From Ceraceosorus guamensis (Eukaryota > Basidiomycota > Exobasidiomycetes > Ceraceosorales > Ceraceosoraceae): 64,000 bases of DNA. The stretch spans positions 124,001-188,000 of the forward strand of contig NW_020290024.1 of assembly GCF_003144195.1 (NCBI RefSeq), read 5' to 3'. Of this stretch, positions 33,101 to 44,628 are shown piece after piece (position 1 is the stretch's first letter; the number at the start of each line of letters is the position of its first letter). Position numbers and translations under genes: made by a program. Below the pieces are notes generated by a model. That model did not search any database. It was not told the origin of the DNA and saw only the letters and a list, made by a program, of their open reading frames with translations.

Positions 33101-34735
33101 ACGTCGTCGGGAATTCGTTGAAACTGCACAATCAGCTCGTGAACCAGTTGCGCTAAGTCGAAGAGGAGTACATCCGCGCAAGCCAGCCTCAGCAGAGCAT
33201 TGTATCGCTCGTACGTAACAGCTTCGCGCTTAAACACCCCCGAGGCCGATGATCGTCGCCAACTTTTTTCAAATATCGGCAGTCTGAGCTCGCAGATGAT
33301 TGATGCCGCAAATGAACGTGTGATCACCACAATCTTCAGGTCTTGAAGCTCCTGCCGCCCAAATATGGATTGTAAACAGACCGCTTCCCTTTTCACGATG
33401 GCAGCCGCTTCCCTCGCAACGCACCCGCAATTTTGCAGCTATGTTTTGTAAATAGTCGAAAGGGGCTTCTTTCCTGAGTACCTTAGTACACAGCTAGCTT
33501 CCTAAACGCAGACAATTCTGTGCACACGGGTAGAGCAGCCAGCTAAGCACCTTGCAGCAAAGATGGTGGTCGAAGTTTGCGTCACGCACCTCTGGTCGAA
33601 ATCCGTTCTGTTGTGCCGCGCGGAGCAGATCTCTATCGCCGAGGATGACGAGCCAAGCTAGCCATCCGCCTTCAGGCCAGTCCTCCTTCAGAGCTAGAGC
33701 CTCGTGGCGATCCAGTTTGCGGGCAATCTTCACACTAAGGGAGCTCAGCTCTAAAGGCATGAACTGCCATGAAGGGTAAGTGCGGGTCAGTGAAAAGCTC
33801 GGTGTGCGCCAGCGAGGACATGCCCACATTGAAGCGCTTGAACAGTCTCAGAAGCACTGGCTTCAAAGCCTTTCGAGCTCCCGGCAGACTGAGATTATTC
33901 TACCAAACAGCCATGGCAAAAATTTTCAGCTAAGGGTCGCTAATGCACAATGTCAGCGCCCAGCTGCACTCACCGTAAAACACCTCCTGATCGAGTGGCC
34001 GCAGGCTCATTTGGGGACCATAAAGCTGATAGCCTTCATTCAGCAATGCGATCACGGTCGTCAAGGGTAGGTCAAGACCCCAAGATTTTGGGGCATCTAC
34101 GATGCTATACGGGAACATATCGCCTTCCTGCGCTACACTTCGCGCGTGGACTTCCTGAACAAGGGCTCTGGAAAGAGTGGCGCCCCTATCTAGTAATTTG
34201 CGGAGGAGCAGTGGATCCAGAAGCTTCGGGCGCTTGATTGCCTCGTAGATGACCAACCACGGCTCGAAGCGCCGGCATAGCCATGCCGACCTGACGTTGC
34301 GGTCTTTGCCGGTGGCATGCAGACGCTTTGAGACTTGCGCAAGATACTGAGGCTCATCCACACCAGTCCATATCTGGAGACGAAGGCCACAGCTTCAGTC
34401 CGGGTGCAGAATCTCAAGGACAGGCATCCTACACTCACTTCCAGTAAGATTTCAAGAGGAAGTCGATCGAGAGCCGACGATGCTGTCACTTGCTCAGCGT
34501 TCCAAACCTGAGCGCTGGCAACAGCCAGCGGTTCCGTCACACTGGGGCCGTCGACAGCAGTGGAGAGCAAGCCGAAAGAGCGCAATTCACTCGCATTCGC
34601 ACTCTTGGATCGTGCAGGCGCATGGCGCGCTTTCTTCAGAGCTATCAGAGTCTGGCAGGTCAGCAGCTCCTCCTCCCCCTCGGAAGCGGAATATTCTCCG
34701 GCGGAGAGGTAGAAGTCATAATGGTCGTCGGACAT
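30165..34735 (-). CDS. Large F-box-like protein of unknown function
   Basis: Thirteen exons join in frame to 1204 residues: 34439-34735, 33974-34373, 33828-33877, 33551-33763, 32955-33351, 32739-32887, 32638-32699, 32491-32573, 32177-32413, 31591-32103, 31290-31518, 30845-31220 and 30165-30773. The N-terminus is acidic (MSDDHYDFYLSAGEYSASEG). Around residues 88-140, LDRLPLEILLEIWTGVDEPQYLAQVSKRLH resembles an F-box (LPxEIL plus trailing helices). The rest is mostly helical with no domain I recognise (e.g. GGWLAWLVILGDRDLLRAAQ, ERYNALLRLACADVLLFDLA). The tail is Ser/Asp/Glu-rich (SGSGSDSESDSESDSS). If the F-box holds, it would bind Skp1 and select substrates for SCF ubiquitin ligase; that is inference. 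Some small exons (50 and 62 nt) are the least certain. Confidence 0.7.
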
Positions 34736-35843
34736 GTCTGTTCGTGAGTGTGCTCTTAAGAGTGCGCGAACTGTGAAATGTCCGAAAGTAAAGATGACGT
34801 GCCTAAGCACGTGTGTGATGGTAGTACGCTGACACAGCCAGCAAAATCGCAGCGGCACATTCAAGAACGGAGGCGCAATAGGTGAGCGCAGGCCGCCGTG
34901 GATATTCGCGTCCGGTATGGCTTGCTAGGTGATCGTTTGTGCCTCGTGCAATCCGGAACACGCTCGCTGCCTCTGTATCGCGAAGGAGATGATGTCTGCC
35001 CTACAGGGTTTGCCGCCAATGAAGCTGTATTGCAGACTTCTGCTGCCGTGAGGCAAGGGCAGCTTTTTTTTCTTCTGAGGCGACGGCGTACATGCCTGAC
35101 GAAGCGCAGTCCCTCATACACGTCGATTGGCACTCACAAGTGATGTTCGTTGCTCGAAAGTGTTTGGCGAACCCAATGAGCGTAGCCTGCGCAGATAAAT
35201 GAGCATCCGCTTGCGCGGATCTTGGCAAGCAGCACGTGTGTGACCACCGATCGAGTGGCCTACCTGCCCGAGCTGATCACGATCAGCACGGTCAGGAGAG
35301 TCACTCAGTCTGATGAGTCAAGAGTGTCTGCGCCGACAGAAGCAAAATACTTGCTGGACGCGATGTCGAGAAAGGAAGGCCACCTTTTCGCAGACACGAT
35401 CACTCAAGACTCACGACTCGTGATTCTTGATTGCCCCGGATATCAAGAATAATCAAGAATGACGTGAACCTTGACTCGGATCCTGTGAGATTGTCACGTG
35501 ACTGCACGCAGGCTTTGTGTTTGGCGAGGTCACGAGGGCGCGTCCGCCGGATCGCGAGCTTTTTGCGGCGCGAGGTTTCCGCACGCTCGCTGCCTGCTGT
35601 GCTCTTGGTGCCGCTGTTAGTCTTGCTCTCGACCTGTACAGTGACCGATCATGTCTGCCGTTGAGTGCTGTATAAACAAACAGACTCTCACACAACGTTG
35701 AGAAGATACTGCACTGTTCTTTCACCGTCACGTCGTCGCATACGCCAAATATTACGCTCAACTCTCGTAGCTCTGGAGGAACAGCCATCTTCTAGCCATC
35801 ATCTCTGCAATCCTGCACAAGTGGAAGTAGCCTTGCTGCCGCT
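34736..35843. other. Divergent promoter region, 1.1 kb
   Basis: Shared upstream DNA of the F-box-like gene and the diacylglycerol kinase gene. No gene is seen. There is a cluster of ACTCAAGACTCACGACTCGTGATTCTTGATT words at 35403-35435, and TATAAAC near 35669. Confidence 0.55.
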
Positions 35844-37856
35844 ATGTCACTGTATGCGCGCTTGAAGCAGAAGCGGGCATCCATCTCTTCCAGGACCTCT
35901 TCCCGAGGCTCCAGTCCTGCGCCGGACTCGCAAGCAGCTAGGAGGTCGTCCGTGGACACGAGACAACAGCACGCCCTGAGCGTCACTTCCGCTGCCACAG
36001 GAAGCTCGGCGTCCAGCACCAGGCTGCACGACCCGAAATCTCCTCCGCTTCAGAGCCTTTCGGCGCTTCCTGCAGACATTGGCGCCGCGAATAAAGCAGC
36101 ACCTCAACCTCTCGCTGCTGAGAGCAAATCGAAGCAGACGATCGTCAATGGAAGTAAAGCAGCGCAGGAGGATTTGGCGGGCTCGGCAAATGGCGCCTTC
36201 CAGGCTCAGCCGCCCGTCACAAAGCCAGGCTTGAACGGAATCGAGACGCTCGCGCAGGAGGGCAGCGCAGCATCCTCGCCCTCTACTTTCTCGAGAGCTC
36301 GCTCCGCCTCTTTGCAGAAAGGAGCAGCAGTGTTGCGTGCTCTGGCAAGAGCGCCATCCGACGAGGAGGGCCTCACAAGATCAGGCTTGACCCCTCTGAC
36401 CAATGGGCGCGCACTCGATGCCAGAGATCCGGACCTTTCCTCGGATCCGGACCTCAGCGAGCGATCCGCTCATGCCGGCCCGGTTCCAACACCGTTCGGC
36501 ATCTCCTCGCCCGATGAGCCCGTGACGCCCGGTCTGTCGGATGAGGCAAAGGCCTCTGGTCGGGAGCAGCGAGAGCTTATCAGGCGAAGGGGAGATGACA
36601 AGACAGTTGAGAAGATTGTAGGGATGGATCCGCATGACAAGGAAAAGCGCAGGAATCTCAAGTATGTTAGGGCCAAGAGCTGGGAAATACCGCGCAAGAT
36701 TTTCCACGGCAGCATTGGTGAGTGAAGACCAGCGCAGATAGGCGGCTCCAACGGAGCGGAGAATCAACGAGACACGAGGCCCATTCCAGCGTCATTTTAC
36801 CGCGAAGGAGCTGTGGTGATTCACACACTGACATCACTACTGTCTACACATGCATTAGGCTTCTGGGTTCTCTGGGCATATCTCACCCACATTCCGAAGG
36901 AGGACATCATCCGCAATATGGCAATCTTTTTGTCTGTTGTAGTGACGGCCGATGTCATCCGACTCAACTACCCTCCTTTCGAGACCTTGTACGAACAGGT
37001 CCTCGGCTTCCTCATGCGAGAAGCGGAGAAGACTCGCGTAAACGGTGTTGTGCCGTTCCTGGTGGGCGTCATCAGCGTTCTGCATTTCTTCCCGGAAGAC
37101 ATTGCTTGCGTTTCTATCATGATGTAAGTCGGCTCTTAAGCAAAATACCAGCGTTGAGGAACAAGCATCGTTGACGTCAATCTCATTCGTCGTCTGTTCA
37201 GGCTCTCTTGGGCGGACACGGCTGCCTCCACGTTCGGAAGGCTCTACGGCGCTCGCACTCCGCCCCTGCCTTCGCCCCCTTTCGCATCTCGCAAGTCATC
37301 CGCTGGATTCCTGGCTGCCGTGCTCGTCGGCACCACAGCCGCATTCGTCTTTTGGGGCACTCCGATCGCTCAAATCGGCGAGCGGGCTGCAGGAGCTAGC
37401 TGGATCGCATCCTACGCCCGCTTTGGGGCCCCGCAGACTCATGGTCACCTCTCCTCTGGCTGGTCAGGCGTCAAGTACGGTTTCAGAGCCGTGCCACCAC
37501 CGTCCAACTTTGTCCAAGCTCGCGGTGCTCAAGCTGTTCGAGCCGTAAAGCAACAAGCCGCGAAAGGTCTAGGCTCCTGGTTTTCGACATCATCGCCAGC
37601 TGTCCCTTCAATCAGCGATCCCACTCCTGTCTTATCCGCTTTCACGCGCGCTGCTGCTGCGCCTGCTGGAGCGCCGCCTTCTTTGCCACTGCCAATCTTT
37701 TGCATCAGCTCTGGGCTTGTCGCTGGCATCGTCGAAGCACTGGAACTAGGCGGTGTTGATGACAATCTCTCTCTACCTGTCGGTAGCTCTCTCGGCATGC
37801 TGCTCGTCTTATGGTCTTGGGGACGCGTCGCTACGGCACTCGGCCTCACCGCCTAA
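35844..37856 (+). CDS. DGK1: CTP-dependent diacylglycerol kinase (Dgk1 type), ER membrane
   Basis: Exons 35844-36717, 36859-37123 and 37202-37856 give 597 residues. The first ~250 residues are Ser/Ala-rich and disordered. The catalytic membrane domain starts at EIPRKIFHGSIGFWVLWAYL and continues with ADVIRLNYPPFETLYEQVLGFLMREAE, NGVVPFLVGV and LSWADTAASTFGRLYGARTP, the signature run of the Dgk1/Sec59-like CTP-transferase superfamily. Several hydrophobic helices follow. Known reaction in yeast: CTP + diacylglycerol to phosphatidate + CDP, in the ER/nuclear membrane, opposing Pah1 and tuning lipid-droplet versus membrane growth. The first intron was placed where HGSIG joins FWVLW and the second where SIMM joins LSWADT, both family-consistent. 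The long N-terminus is the only unusual feature. Confidence 0.92.
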
Positions 37857-40093
37857 ACACGACCTCGGAGCGAAAGCCCCTTCACCAACTTCGCCGTCAC
37901 TGCGTCTGATCGCTGCAGTCGCTCCTTCCGAGACATTCGTGTACTCGACACGGAAGTCGCGCGCGCGCGCGTGTCGTCAGGCAGCAAGCCTATACCCATT
38001 CCGATTCTCTTCTCCCTTCAACAGGCCAAGCACTTTCTCTCTGTAATCCTAAAGCCTTGTGTAGACATGTGCGAACACCTCGCGCACAATTCTTCCTTTT
38101 TAGGAAGCGCGCGGCTCTGCGTTGTTCGACTATAGACTCTTTCCTCTCTCCTGGAGACAAGTAATCAATCAATCAGCCATACCTGAGAGAAGTTTCCAAG
38201 AGCTGATGGCCATTGTCACACCTTCGGCCGTTTCCATGACCTACACTACTACGGTCTCGAGCTCGGCTCTCGGATATCCTATTCAGGGTCCTTCGAGAGT
38301 CGCGGCATGTCCACTGATCGTTAGGATTTTACGCAGACCGCGTTGGCCTTTCATAACTTTGTGTTGATAAAGCCGCGTTGATGTCGGGACATGCGCAAGC
38401 TCTGCTTACGCCGATTCGCCGACGACCCTCACCTCACTGTCCTTGTGACTCACGTTCGTGGTTATGATATAATAGAGTCATCAGAGTGACGCACGAGAGT
38501 AGTCTCGCAGCTGTGTGAGTCTACGCCTCCTGATGTGCCTAAGGCGAGTAGACAGTCATGATTCAGATCTCAGCACTAAAAAGCGGTGCCGAAAAGCGCG
38601 GTGTCGTCGAATCGCCGAGCGTTCCATATTGGCTTCACGCAGCCGTTCCTCAATTGCTCGCGACCTTCTGTCTCCGCGAGGGCACGCCCGGGCTTGCGAC
38701 TCAGCTTCGACTGTTGACCGCCCCTTCGAAATTCAAGCTCTGATCGAATCTTGCGCATGATGGATGGTGACATTCAAGACAGAAGGCTCTTCGACTTCTG
38801 CTCCGGCCCGTTCTGCGCAGACACTAAGCAACAGCTAGCATGGAAGATTCTCGTCCATGGTGCCCTGCACGACCTACGCCTTCTACACCCGGATTTCTCT
38901 GCGTGGCAGTCTCCTCGGTTGCGCCCGCGCCAAAGTGCGATTCGAAATTGCAACAGATCGCATCAGGGCACCTCTATCCGTGACATTGGGCGCGACTCCA
39001 GGCACCCAGCAAGTCTGAGCACCACCCACCCAGCCAGCCAGCCAGCAGACCCGCGAAGCCTCTCCATTGCGAGAGCGCAGTTCAGAGACTGATGAGAACC
39101 TTCTATGCAGCTCTAGAGGCGGCACAGTCGCAAGTGAGTTTGCACATGGCGATGGCACAGCAGAGCAGACAAAGCAAACGAAGAGGATAGGTGATTTTAG
39201 ATCTCATTTGATGAGTGACGAAGCAGAGTGTCATTCAGGTCTGCGTTGATTCTGTGAGCAATCACGCATCGTGAGTTTTTGTGGGACGCTGCTGGATCGT
39301 GGTAAACTTGAGCTTGCTTTAAACCTCGTTTCCCCGCACCAGCGGGCTCCGCCAGCAACAAAGCGCTCACCAGCAGCCGTCAGCAAGGCAGCAGCTCGGC
39401 TAGTCACAGTTTATCCGCGCGTGGTGAGCTGCACGCCCCGCGTGCATCGCAGAAACCTCTCCTCTCCTTGATTCGAAATAAGTCTGATGAGTGGTTTTGA
39501 TTGTTGATGAGATTGTGATCATTTACGATTCTTGATTTGTGCTTTGCTCGAGTTGTCAAGATATTCAGAGCAGCCGCTGAGCCCGCGAGCTTATTTCCAT
39601 GCAAGCAAGCATGCATGTAACTTTGCCTGCGCCGGCTAAGACCCCGCGTGCATTAGCATTCAAATCACGCACTTGGAGAGAATTCCCACGAGCGAGTAAA
39701 GTGTCATTCAAACTTGAATTGTATAAGGTATACACGATGAGTGTGAAAGTCGGACTCTTAAGTTAGTGTGCGCATCTGTGAGAGCCTCATTGTCGCCGTA
39801 AATGAATCCCCCTTCAACTCTCATCACCACTACTGGACTTCGCCTCCGTCTCACACCCACGGTCTATACTCGGCAGATTCCTCTCCGCCTTCCCTACCCT
39901 TCTCCGCGTAAGGCCATCGAATAGGGAACACAAAGTGGAACTGAGAAAGTATGGAATCGGTCCGCATACATCCACACAACGCACCGTGGTCTCAGTCACA
40001 GACTTCCGACAGCACGATCGAACACTTTGCACATATCGTCGTCATCTAAGAGACGTACTGTATGAAGTTGGTATCGACTGGCGTTAGTACGCA
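37857..40093. other. Intergenic, 2.2 kb
   Basis: No supported gene. There is a (GC)n-like run GCGCGCGCGCG at about 37959-37970, CAGC tandem words at 39037-39050, and no coding pattern in the scattered ORFs of up to 113 codons. Confidence 0.55.
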
Positions 40094-42332
40094 ATGAGTG
40101 CAACTGCTTCTAGTGCGACAAGCAGCAACCTCTTGCAATTCCAGCAAGGCAAAGGTGACGCTTTGTGAGTGCGAATGGGGCATTACGAGCCCGCCATGCA
40201 CGAATACGGTAATCAAGCCGCTATAGACCATCCATGGTCAAATACAAGACATGATCTCGGACAAAAGCTCCGTCGGACGGCTTGCGCTTACTTGAATGGA
40301 GAGTTGACACCCGCTTCTTCCCTTGCATCACCCACGCAGGCTCAACCTCTACGTGCACGATTACCTGATCAAGCACAAGCTCTACAGCGCAGGCTCTGCA
40401 TTAGCAAGAGAAGCAGATCTGTCGCCGACTGCCAAGGTTCCCATAGACGCTCCTCAGTCTCTGTTGTACGAGTGGTGGGCAGTATTCTGGGATATTCTGA
40501 GCGAGAGAGCCTCGCAAGCAGCGCGGCCATCAAGTTCTAAAGTCACAGATGCATTATTGTATACCCAGAGAGTGGGAGCAGGGCCACTCACAAGTCAGTT
40601 GGCATCGCAGCATACGGCAAATAGTGCTCCTAGCCCGCCTGCCGAAGGAAACGCGCAAAGGCATAAGTCTCTCGCTGGTCGAGGGCCGGGAGGCTCTCCC
40701 CGGACCACGACTACAGCCAGATTTGCGAAGCACAAAGCTGGGACAAGCTCAGTAGCGGATCGAAAGCAGACAGGGGATGGGACCTCAGCGATCTCGAAAG
40801 GAGGTCAGGACACTTCCTCTTCTGGCACCATCTCCGCCGCTGCAGCAGGCCCTGCTGTCAGCAGCCCGACCATACCCATAGGCTTCGGTGCTAACAATCT
40901 CGCAGCACCAGGCCAGAGGCTGCCTCGGCAAAATCTCGTGATTCGGGCCATGGTATCACTTGGATGGGCCGCGCGATCGCCAGAATCTTTGGTGCCGGAT
41001 GAAAGGTCTCGGCTGCAGCGTGAGATGGCCCGACTTGCACCAATGGATGACGCAATGAGGCGCTCCATCGGCAGTCAACAGAACGGGCTGGAACCAGACA
41101 TCAGTGCTCTGCAAGCCGCTGCCAAAGCCCAACAAGACGCTAAGCACGCACCTGTCACCAATAAGCGTCCGCGACAAGTGTCGTTCTCGATGCATCAGCA
41201 AGGAGCGGAAGGCTCATCGAGCGAGGCCGGCCCTTCAGATCTTCGAAAACATCCTCCGCAAAACCCGCAGCAGCGCAGCTATGATGCGTCACAGCAAGTA
41301 CACACGGCAAATCCACGAAGCCCTTCACCGCATTTGGGGCGTACGCCATCTCCGATCTCGATGGAGAATATGCCAAGCGTTGGAACTTTAGCTGAGGTGA
41401 GTGGGCTAATTCACGCTCTGCCACAGCTGCAGAAGCATGCGGCACGGCAGCTAGTACTCACGCTGTAAAGGGATCCGGTTCCTCCCTCACAGCAAGCGCG
41501 CGATTTCGAACAACAGCAGGCCCTGGCCCGGAGCCTGCAGCATCAGTCGAGGACCATGATGAATTCAGCACCTCGGACGCCAGGCCCGCCACCACCAGAA
41601 GGTCCACCTTGGCAATTTGGAGATTTGCTTGGTGTCCCTCGCGAGCTTCACCTTCCCAGTCATCCTCAAAGTCACGCCTCAGGCAGCGCCACTATGTCTA
41701 AATCGGATTCGGCCTTTGAAAGAGCTACTGCCGACGCGCGATCACAGCTGACGGCTCAAATCCAATCACTGCAGAATCAGAGCCCTAACGGGGTGCGGAC
41801 ACCAGGGACCGAGGCTCAAATCCATCAACTTAGAAGGCTGCAAGGACGACTGGCACAGCAGAATACTTCCAGAAGTCCTACTATGCCAGAAACACCTCCG
41901 CGCTCGGACATTGTTGTCAATGCGGCCCATTTGCGAACGCCAGGATCTTCGGGTACATCTCAGTCCAACGCTTTCCACTTTATGGGACCGCCGTACGACT
42001 CGAGTCCGTCGAACTGCCATTTCGAGCCTCACGTGGCAGTCCCGCTCACAAATCATCATCTCAACGAGAATGACAATGAACGGGGACAATACCAAGGTAG
42101 TGGTGCGGTGACGACATCGTCAGCACCAATGAGCATGCCCGTCTTCTCAGGACAGCAGCAACATCTTCCAAACCATCCGAACATGCAAAATATCGCCTCG
42201 AGTGGCTTTGCTCATCATGGCGATCCTTTTGACGGTCTTGCCCCTCTGCTGGTGCATCAGGATCCGAATTACGCCGCCACCAGCGGCATCGACTTCTCTT
42301 TCGGTCAAGATCCCCGGCTCTTGCCTCCGTGA
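40094..42332 (+). CDS. LisH/LUFS-domain transcriptional regulator (Flo8/Som1-like)
   Basis: Exons 40094-40164, 40340-41396 and 41493-42332 give 655 residues. Right after a short Ser/Thr leader comes LLNLYVHDYLIKHKLYSAG, then ALAREADLSPTAKVPIDAP and LLYEWWAVFWDILSER, the LUFS-type LisH domain shared by LEUNIG, Flo8 and single-stranded-DNA-binding-protein families. The rest is low complexity, rich in Ser, Pro, Gln and His, with a short GQRLPRQNLVIRAMVSLGWA segment. In yeasts and moulds this family acts downstream of cAMP/PKA in filamentation and adhesion; that role here is inference. The first intron splits the codon in front of the LisH helix and leaves a 71-nt first exon. A third-exon ORF alone would miss the domain. 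Confidence 0.85.
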
Positions 42333-43669
42333 AAGGCTCCGGTCGGGGCTTCCCACCTTCGCACCGGAGCTCGACAACATTTCCTGCCCAGCGCGCCGTG
42401 GCTCAGATGGCTCGTCTCTCAGCTCGGCGTGATGCGCCACTGTGGAACCTTCGAGCACCTTTTTGCAGCCATTCCAGTCCATCCACCTCGCGTCTTCGCA
42501 AACCTAGTCATCCTTGCTATGCTCACTGCGTCTTTGCTACCTGCGCACGCAATCTTTCTGTATACCATTCCAGGCGTGTCAATCATCCTTGCAAAGACCT
42601 CTCAATTCCGGACTTCACTACGTTCGGCAATATCTTGGTTGATGCTTATTCATCAAGGCGGACGGTACCAGTTCCGTATGGGACTACAATGTGCTTGAAC
42701 CATCTCAGCTTTCTGGCCTCGCCTGCGGGCCAGGGCTGCGCAGCTCCTAGAGACAATGCATCACACGCCCACAAGTCTGCGACTCGTTCTTGTGTTAACG
42801 TCGGGCGTTGCCCCATTCTTCGTGAGCTGGATGAAAGCTCACGCCCAACGGACGAAGCCTCGCTTCTTGCCACACGACCGGGCCATAGTGGGACACGAAT
42901 GCCTCTCAGAAAGCCAGTCAGCTTCACTATCATCGCGATGTCCTGCCTTCCAGCGTGCTCGGAGCTTTTGTGGTCCTCAGATCCAGAACGTTGTCGCCAC
43001 GGCGTCTGCGCAGATTTGAATTTGTGACCCCGCAATGCGCGATGTTCGCAATACTTCATGACGTGCAAGACGTAAAAGGGTTGCGAGCCTGCAAAGGTGA
43101 GCCACAACATCCTTGCTTCACATTTGATCTCAGGTGCAGAAGTCTGCTCCGCGCCTGGCCGAGATCTTTCCGTGGGTGGGTGGCAATGCTACCTTGACCG
43201 TCATTCCTGACTTCCGACTGGCATATCCCTCTTCAAGGACTACGCCGCGTTTGGTCGGTTCTTTTCTTCGTCACCGCAATGGGTCTTGCCACCGGCGGGT
43301 CCAAAGTCCGAGCCGCGAAGCGAGCTTGCCTGCGATCCGCTATCGATGAACGACAGACCGAGTCATGCAGCTCGACATTCTGACAGGTGGCGACTCAAAA
43401 ATATCGCGAACCGACCCCGCCACCCACACCACCTGCCGGGTTTTGCTTGCTCGCCAACCTCTTGCGCTCTGGGAAATGGCGTCTATAAGAACACGAAGCT
43501 GACCTGACCTCGGCTCTGCTTTGTTTCATAGCGTCGATTCCCTGCATATCTCTGCTGCCAACATCTGGACTAGCTGGACTAGATCACTCTCCAGTACATT
43601 GGATCATTTCTACCTGTTCTCGACTCTAAAGGTTTGCGCAAGCTCGAAGGTCTGGGCATCCTCAACGCA
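42333..43669. other. Intergenic, 1.3 kb
   Basis: A 232-codon ORF (42329-43027) and an 89-codon ORF with one hydrophobic stretch (42429-42698) overlap in different frames; neither looks like a real gene. The last ~200 bp are the promoter and leader of the next gene. Confidence 0.5.
43484..43489 (+). promoter_or_regulatory. TATA-like element upstream of secretory-family member 1
   Basis: TATAAG lies 186 bp before the start codon. Member 2 has TATAAAA at nearly the same distance. Both leaders also carry a repeated GGACTAG word (43566-43581 here). Confidence 0.45.
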
Positions 43670-44628
43670 ATGAAGCTCTCTACCACGCTCGTCTACCTGG
43701 CCATCCTGGCTTCACCTACCTGGACGGCCCCGATCGAACAGGATGCTTCGAGCAGCCGATCCACCATTCTTGCTGGGCGCCAGCCCCTTACGGACATCAA
43801 CACGGGAAACCTCGTCTTGACGCCTCGGGCCATTGAGGTCGCGCGCCCTGGCGACGTCTTCCAGCCGCCACCTGGAAGAGTGGAACGGGTAATAAAGGAA
43901 CTCGGCAAGTATGCGTGGAACAAGCCTTACAAAAGCGTGGCGTGAGTAGCACTCATGCCTCCCATAGCCGTTCAAGCCTTTGACTCGGCGTGCCGAGGCG
44001 GCGACGCTAGGCCTTAGCTCACAGCAAGGACTCGGACACCCTCCTGCAGCTGGGTCCTCGGCTTTCTTGGACCGCCCTTGGCGGCAGTCGGCGCGTTCAC
44101 GCACGCACATAAGATGTCGGAGGAGCGTAAGAAGTATCTTCGGGAACATCAACAGCCCCACGGTCGCTCCATCGAAGAAGATGACGGCCTAATTCTTTTG
44201 TCGAAGCGCAATGTAGATGCAGCCGGTGAGCAGGTGGCTCTGGCAAAGCGTGCTCCTCCCGTTCAGGACGGCATCCAGCTAGGGACGCTCTTGCACACTG
44301 CCGCTCAACGGGAGAGTGAGAGTCATGCTGCAACACAAGAAGCTGTCGATGCGGTGGCCCTTGCTAAAAAGAAGCGTCGCCAGGACGTGTTACATCACGC
44401 CAAATTTGCAAGGTGAGCACCTCAGTGCGACTCGTAACCGAGTCCCCGCTTTCTGAGTTTGGAGGTAAAGTCCTGGGGCGTGTATGCGAATCATACTGAT
44501 GCGCAACTCACCGTATCCCTAACAGCGCGGTCGGAGCGCTTGGCGGTGGGCTTGGACTGTTCTACTATGGAGGTGTGCAACTTGCTCATTATGGCAACAA
44601 AGATTTGGAGCCCAAACATGCCCCATAG
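43670..44628 (+). CDS. Signal-peptide protein with two Gly/Ala-rich hydrophobic segments and KR sites, family member 1
   Basis: Exons 43670-43941, 44050-44412 and 44526-44628 give 245 residues; both introns are phase 2. Signal peptide MKLSTTLVYLAILASPTWTA is followed by PIEQ. Exon 1 ends in a basic/aromatic helix (VIKELGKYAWNKPYKSVA) that runs into a hydrophobic segment split by intron 1, WVLGFLGPPLAAVGAF (~92-107). A charged region with Lys-Arg pairs at 143-144 and 157-158 (LLSKRN, ALAKRAPP) follows. The third exon encodes a second Gly-rich hydrophobic segment, SAVGALGGGLGLFYYGGVQL, and a short polar tail. No family recognised. The KR sites suggest Kex2 processing, and the hydrophobic segments suggest membrane insertion or pore-like behaviour; both are inference. 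Confidence 0.75.

Noticed and set aside
42329-43027. 232-codon plus-strand ORF after the LisH gene
   Set aside because: Composition is like random translation and it overlaps the LisH stop; no family resemblance.
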